Of a stretch of DNA of 28,088 bases, positions 24,464 through 28,088 are shown in pieces. Under the pieces are notes generated by a model. It had not been told where the DNA came from. It saw nothing but the letters and a program-made list of their open reading frames with translations, and did no database searches. Each line of letters starts with the position of its first letter. Position 1 is the stretch's first letter. The position numbers and the translations under genes were made by a program. The stretch is from a virus: IMG/VR virus record IMGVR_UViG_3300045260_000030, positions 1 through 28,088 of that record; one strand, given 5' to 3'.

Positions 24464-25485
24464 GCGGTGAAGAAGAAGCAACAGCCCTCGAGATTACGAA
24501 CGATGTGGCGTTCTCTGCTCTCATGGATCAACTGGCCCCGGCGGAGGAGGCTGAAGCAGATCCAGGAGCAGGAGAGGCAGCGGCACCTGATGCTGCAGCA
24601 ACTGATCCCGGCCCTGCTGGCAGCGATGGAACCCCTGCTCCACAGGTACGCGATGCAGCAGAGGGACAGCCTGCACAACCAGTTGATGGAGATGGCGGGG
24701 CCGCTGAGCCTGGCGCTGAGCAGGCAGGACCAGAGGCGGGAGGAGACGCAGGAGGAGACGGTCAGCCTGTTGATGGACGTGCTGAACAGCCTGCAGCCCA
24801 GTCCGCAGCAGCAACTGCTCCCGGAAGCGCAGACCCCAATACCGTCGTCGCTCGTCTCGGCGATCTCAGCGGGGCGATAGAGCAGAACCTCGTCACCGGC
24901 TACCGCAACGCCGCGTACGAGGATGTGCAGCGCAAGCACGGCCGCTACTTCGAGGCGCTGTCCGTGCATCCCCGCATGCTCGTGGGCCGGGAGGTGCCGT
25001 CCATGACCAAGGAGGGCACCGAGACACTGGAGAACACGCAGGACGCCCGCGAGTGGCAGGAAGCGGTGCAACTCGTCCTCCAGCAGGAGATCGAGAACAC
25101 CGCCGGCTCCTGGATTCAGGACTCCGTCGGGTTCATGGAGACGGTCCACTCCAGCATCGACCTGTTCCGCAACAACCCCGACCTGATCCCGGGCACCAAG
25201 GGCTTCAACAAGGAACTCGCGGACTCGTTCGCCAGCATGGCCTCGGCGTACGAGGTGCGCATCGACGGCAAGTTGCACGGGTACTCGGTCCCGGTGCAGC
25301 CCATCATCGAGAGCCTGCGCAAGCAGCTCGGCAACCGTCCCCCCGCTGCGGGGAAACATGCACAGCGTCAGGCTCAAGAGGAGCCGCCGCAGCGGGGGGT
25401 ACGATCCAAGGCTCCGAGCAGTTCTGAGCCAGAAGACTTCTCAACGCTGTTCGGCACGATAGGCTTGCCACACCTGAAGATCTAG
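24460..25485 (+). CDS. Acidic low-complexity protein with conserved-looking C-terminal domain, scaffold candidate
   Basis: The 341 residues start with GTG, 7 bases after AGAGGG (24447-24452), overlapping the previous stop. Residues about 1-30 look helical and acidic. Residues about 30-125 are Ala/Pro/Gly/Glu/Asp/Gln only and surely disordered. Residues about 126-290 form a more ordered helical domain (VVARLGDLSGAIEQNL, EWQEAVQLVLQQEIENT, GFMETVHSSIDLFRNNPDLIPGTKGFNKEL). The last ~50 are again disordered. Acidic, disordered-then-helical layout is typical of scaffolding proteins, but the gene is far from the capsid gene. The low-complexity part uses A/T-ending codons in about 70% of positions, unlike neighbours, and another frame is open there. 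Confidence 0.7.
   Translation: MSGEEEATALEITNDVAFSALMDQLAPAEEAEADPGAGEAAAPDAAATDPGPAGSDGTPAPQVRDAAEGQPAQPVDGDGGAAEPGAEQAGPEAGGDAGGDGQPVDGRAEQPAAQSAAATAPGSADPNTVVARLGDLSGAIEQNLVTGYRNAAYEDVQRKHGRYFEALSVHPRMLVGREVPSMTKEGTETLENTQDAREWQEAVQLVLQQEIENTAGSWIQDSVGFMETVHSSIDLFRNNPDLIPGTKGFNKELADSFASMASAYEVRIDGKLHGYSVPVQPIIESLRKQLGNRPPAAGKHAQRQAQEEPPQRGVRSKAPSSSEPEDFSTLFGTIGLPHLKI
24467..24880 (+). CDS. Possible overprinted ORF inside the acidic protein gene
   Basis: A second frame, shifted by one base, starts at GTG 24467 and runs 137 codons to TAG. Its product is basic then helical (MKKKQQPSRLRTMWRSLL, RRRRLKQIQEQERQRHLMLQQL, LLMDVLNSLQP) and nearly every codon after about 24550 ends in G or C. However, in the main frame the Ala/Pro/Gly/Glu/Asp codons start with G or C, and that first base is this frame's third base. 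High third-position G/C and lack of stops are therefore partly automatic. Rare codons (AGA, TTA, CGA) occur near its start. Treat as a hypothesis. Confidence 0.25.
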   Translation: MKKKQQPSRLRTMWRSLLSWINWPRRRRLKQIQEQERQRHLMLQQLIPALLAAMEPLLHRYAMQQRDSLHNQLMEMAGPLSLALSRQDQRREETQEETVSLLMDVLNSLQPSPQQQLLPEAQTPIPSSLVSAISAGR

Positions 25486-25493
25486 GAGTCGGG

Positions 25494-25838
25494 ATGGCTA
25501 CACCGAGAGAGAATCAGATCGACTGGATGCCGGACCAGGGAGAGCACCTGGCGGTGTACCTCCCTCGTGTCGTCATCAACTACCGCCTCGCTACCGGGAT
25601 GGAGGAGACGGGGCCGATCGAACCGCCCGTCATCACCGACCTCACGGTGACGCTCACCCTCGGGTGGGACGGCATCACCAAGACGGTGGACTGGGGCGAC
25701 GGCACCGTCGAGGATGTCACCGGCACCGTGGCGACGCACACCTATGCGGCGGCCGGGACCTACGACGTACTCGTGACTGCCGAGGGCTCGACCCTGTTCG
25801 ACGCTCCGGTGACTGTTACTGCTCCGGTGGGAGGCTGA
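25494..25838 (+). CDS. Small PKD/Ig-like domain protein
   Basis: The 114 residues follow AGGAGTCGGG closely. After ~45 mixed residues the sequence has the PKD signature: beta strands, VDWGDGTVEDVTG, then THTYAAAGTYDVLVTAEG (residues about 64-100), with the conserved W-GDGT and (H)TY-x-x-x-GTY. PKD folds are used in phage virions and other surface proteins for protein or sugar contact. A head decoration or fibre-associated role is plausible given the virion neighbours. No signal peptide or membrane segment is seen. The next gene begins one base after its stop. Confidence 0.75.
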   Translation: MATPRENQIDWMPDQGEHLAVYLPRVVINYRLATGMEETGPIEPPVITDLTVTLTLGWDGITKTVDWGDGTVEDVTGTVATHTYAAAGTYDVLVTAEGSTLFDAPVTVTAPVGG

Positions 25839-25839
25839 C

Positions 25840-26820
25840 ATGGCTCTGTACACAGTGGAACGCGGCGACTCGGTGTGGAACATCGCCGAGAAGTCGCTGG
25901 GCATGCAGTACCCGGGCCAGCCACTGGACCCGAACCTGATCGCCCAGGAGATGCAGAAGATCATCGGGTTGAATCTTCCGAAGTTGAAGAACAACCCCGA
26001 ACTGATCTACTCCGGCCTGGTGCTCGACATCGGCGGCAGCCCCACACCGGGGCAGGCGGTCGAGAACGGCAAGGGCAGCAACGGCAAGAAGCCCCAGCCG
26101 TCGGCCTTCCCCGAGGGCGAGGGCGTGGGCAGCAACGGCAACATCGCAGGCCAGGGCCAGCAGGGCGGCGGTCGCAACCTCAGCGACGAGCGCGACGAGC
26201 GTATCGCCGCAGCGGGCAGCGAGCGGGAGAGCATCCCCGAGCTGAACGACGGGAAGCGCACCCAGGAGCCCTGGCAGTACGGCCAGGGCCAGCAGAGCAA
26301 CATCCCCAGCACGGGCTGGAACTACCAGCAGCCCAACCGGGGCATGATGCAGGCTCCTCCTCCTGCGGGCGGCGGACCTGGCGGAGCCGGTGGGAACTTC
26401 CCGCCGGGCTCGGTGTTCAGCGGCGGCGACTACGACATCAACGGCAATCTGATGGGCGAGGAGGGCTACCGGCCACCGGCCCAGGGCGCTCCGTTCTACA
26501 CCTGGGGCCGTGGCGTGGGCGGCGGCGGCGCACCGGCCGGCGGAGGTCCGGCAGGCACCAATGCCGCTAGTCCGGTGCCCGGTACGGGCGGGCTGTCGGC
26601 GGCCGATGTCTACCAGCAGGGCCGCAACCCGCAGTCACCGCGGGCCACGCCGTACTCGCCGGGGTTCAATCCGGTATGGGGCCCGCCCCGACCGGCCAGC
26701 ACTCCGGTGGCGGCGAGCCCGGTGCCCGGTACCAACGGCATGTCGGCCGCGCAGATCTACCAGCAGGGCCGCTACCCCGGGCGCAGCTTCGATGCCAACG
26801 GACGACGCACTCCTCGGTAG
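25840..26820 (+). CDS. LysM-like domain protein with disordered Gly/Pro/Gln tail
   Basis: The 326 residues begin with a LysM-like domain (residues about 3-66): YTVERGDSVWNIAEKSLG, then a longer than usual middle, and ELIYSGLVLDIG at the end, matching YxVxxGDxxWxIA...NxxxIxxGxxLxI. LysM binds N-acetylglucosamine polymers such as peptidoglycan. The remaining 250 residues are Gly/Gln/Pro/Asn-rich and probably disordered, with a two-fold repeat (ASPVPGT-x-G-SAA-x-(V/I)-YQQGR) near residues 245-265 and 290-312. The gene sits directly before terminase with no gap. LysM in phage virion proteins often helps attachment or hub assembly; a soluble wall-binding role is the alternative. Confidence 0.8.
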   Translation: MALYTVERGDSVWNIAEKSLGMQYPGQPLDPNLIAQEMQKIIGLNLPKLKNNPELIYSGLVLDIGGSPTPGQAVENGKGSNGKKPQPSAFPEGEGVGSNGNIAGQGQQGGGRNLSDERDERIAAAGSERESIPELNDGKRTQEPWQYGQGQQSNIPSTGWNYQQPNRGMMQAPPPAGGGPGGAGGNFPPGSVFSGGDYDINGNLMGEEGYRPPAQGAPFYTWGRGVGGGGAPAGGGPAGTNAASPVPGTGGLSAADVYQQGRNPQSPRATPYSPGFNPVWGPPRPASTPVAASPVPGTNGMSAAQIYQQGRYPGRSFDANGRRTPR

Positions 26821-28088
26821 ATGACGAAGTTCCCTGCGTACTACCAGGCGAGGCCGTACCAGCAGGAACTCCACCAGATGTGGAGGTCCAAGCGGTACGG
26901 CCTCGCTGTTCTGCCCAGGCAGTCGGGCAAAGATGTGGCCGCCAGCATGGAGCAATGCCACGCCAGACTCTCCACCCCCAAGACGACTGGGGTGTACATC
27001 AGCCTATCCAACCCGATGATCCGAGACATCCTCTGGGACAAGACCTACATCGACCCGCCGTCCGGCGAGTTCGTCCGTGCGCTGCGGGACAACGTGCCCG
27101 AGGAACTGGTGCGCTGGAAGGACACGGTCATGGAGGGCCGCTTCACCAACCACAGCAGGCTCAAACTGCAGGGCTACTTCCAGTCGGGGCAGGACAAGAG
27201 CGGTGTGGGCACGGCGTTCCAGGACTACACGATCACCGAGTTGGCGCTGTTCACCAGGGAAGATCCGATCCCACGGATGATGCCCATCTTCGAGAACAGG
27301 GCAGAGAACAAGCGCCTGATGGTGGTGAGCACTCCCCGTGGCAAGCGGCGCAATCCGCTGTGGCAGTTGATGGAGTCGCTCAGGGACAACCCCGAGAGCC
27401 AGGTCATCATCCGCACCATCGACGACCTGAACGAGATCATGAAGCGGGAGGGGCTGCCGCCCGTCCTGACCGAGCCGGAGTTGGAGCGCATCGAGGAGGC
27501 GTACCTCCGGCGCTTCGGCAACGCCCGCATGTTCGAGCAGGAGTACCACTGCTCGTTCGAGGAGATGGACGCTGCCGCCGTGTACGGCGAGGCGTACATG
27601 AAGATGGTGAACGAGGGCCGGACCACCGAGTTCAACCTCGACCCGGGCAAGCCGGTGTACGTGGTGTTCGACATCGGTGCCTCCGGCTTCCAGTCCGATG
27701 CCACTGCGTGGATCGCGTTCCAATGGATCAACGGCAAGCTGATGATCTACGACTGCGGCGAGGGGCACGGGCGTGCGCTGCCCGAGTACGTGGATGTGCT
27801 GCAGACCAAGCACTACTTCAACAAGCTGGGCTACATCATCCTGCCGTGGGACGGCGAGCACCACGAGCGTGCGGTGAACATGACCCCGGCCGACATGATG
27901 CGGGAGCGGTTCCCGAACGTGGCGGTGCTCGCCAAGAGCAGCAGCGTGTGGAAGATCCCGAACTCCAGGGCGGGGGACGCCAGCCTGATCACCGACATCC
28001 AGCAGACGAGGATGGCGCTGTACAACACCATCGTCCACAGCGAGAACTGCCAGTGGCTGCTCGAGTGCCTGGAGAACTACAAGTACGA
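26821..28088 (+). CDS. terL: Terminase large subunit, 3' end outside window
   Basis: This is the DNA-packaging motor ATPase and nuclease. The frame starts at ATG next to the previous stop (TAGATG) and stays open to the right edge, 422 full codons. Walker A is LPRQSGKD at residues 31-38 (Asp instead of Ser/Thr after the Lys, as in some terminases). The Walker B-like strand is YTITE (136-140) with the catalytic Glu. The coupling motif is VVSTPRGK (168-175). The nuclease begins with VVFDIGASG (Asp284) and LPWDGEHHE (Asp344). The final catalytic Asp should lie beyond the edge. The gene is complete at its 5' end and lies after the tail genes, an unusual order for many phages. Confidence 0.92.
   Translation, partial: MTKFPAYYQARPYQQELHQMWRSKRYGLAVLPRQSGKDVAASMEQCHARLSTPKTTGVYISLSNPMIRDILWDKTYIDPPSGEFVRALRDNVPEELVRWKDTVMEGRFTNHSRLKLQGYFQSGQDKSGVGTAFQDYTITELALFTREDPIPRMMPIFENRAENKRLMVVSTPRGKRRNPLWQLMESLRDNPESQVIIRTIDDLNEIMKREGLPPVLTEPELERIEEAYLRRFGNARMFEQEYHCSFEEMDAAAVYGEAYMKMVNEGRTTEFNLDPGKPVYVVFDIGASGFQSDATAWIAFQWINGKLMIYDCGEGHGRALPEYVDVLQTKHYFNKLGYIILPWDGEHHERAVNMTPADMMRERFPNVAVLAKSSSVWKIPNSRAGDASLITDIQQTRMALYNTIVHSENCQWLLECLENYKY

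Noticed and set aside
24826-24880. Programmed -1 frameshift joining the 24467 frame to the downstream domain
   Set aside because: I saw no canonical X-XXY-YYZ slippery heptamer before the TAG at 24878-24880.
1-28088. tRNA genes, insertion sequences or integration site
   Set aside because: Gaps are too short for tRNAs except 23098-23282, which shows no cloverleaf. No transposase or integrase motif was seen.

Overview
The window is a dense, one-direction stretch of virion and lysis genes from a tailed phage with a short tail (podovirus-like). Every supported gene is on the + strand. Most neighbours are spaced by 0-10 bases or overlap through ATGA/TGATG junctions, and only one gap exceeds 70 bases (23098-23282). 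The DNA is GC-rich, with strong G/C at third codon positions. A WhiB-family iron-sulfur regulator, found in actinobacteria and their phages, and actinophage-style fibre ends point to an actinobacterial host. Portal, major capsid, a tail-adaptor-like protein and a nozzle-like protein are present, and no tape-measure gene is seen. This supports a podovirus rather than a siphovirus. No integrase, repressor, polymerase or tRNA was seen.

Layout. 1-3476: 3' part of a very large, probably injected virion protein, cut by the left edge. 3467-6852: portal and major capsid. 6865-7011: a 48-residue gene, followed by a perfect 13-bp GC hairpin (7021-7059). 7079-10384: a 1101-residue collagen-like fibre carrying three copies of a 74-residue module. 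10394-12861: a small conserved protein and three tandem tail-collar paralogues. 12858-13775: a family-2-like glycosyltransferase. 13772-15041: a compact set with a two-helix membrane protein (holin candidate), a WhiB protein, a 33-residue membrane peptide and an M23 endopeptidase. 15043-16445: two more fibre proteins. 16455-18801: two unrecognised proteins, probably internal virion proteins. 18798-23097: tail adaptor and tail nozzle, the nozzle carrying a large jelly-roll-like insertion. 23098-23282: a regulatory region with a long inverted repeat built on TGTAGACA and an extended -10 promoter candidate. 23283-28088: two unrecognised genes, an acidic protein with a competing reading frame, a PKD-like protein, a LysM-like protein and the large terminase, cut by the right edge.

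How the parts fit together: terminase, portal and capsid proteins would package the genome into the head. Adaptor and nozzle would form the short tail. The large N-terminal protein and the 16455/17710 products are candidates for ejected proteins. Collagen fibre, collar proteins and nozzle insertion would contact the host surface. The glycosyltransferase may modify the threonine-rich collagen repeats or the host surface. The 13772-15041 set probably controls and performs lysis. Function calls come from motif reading only; no database search was possible.
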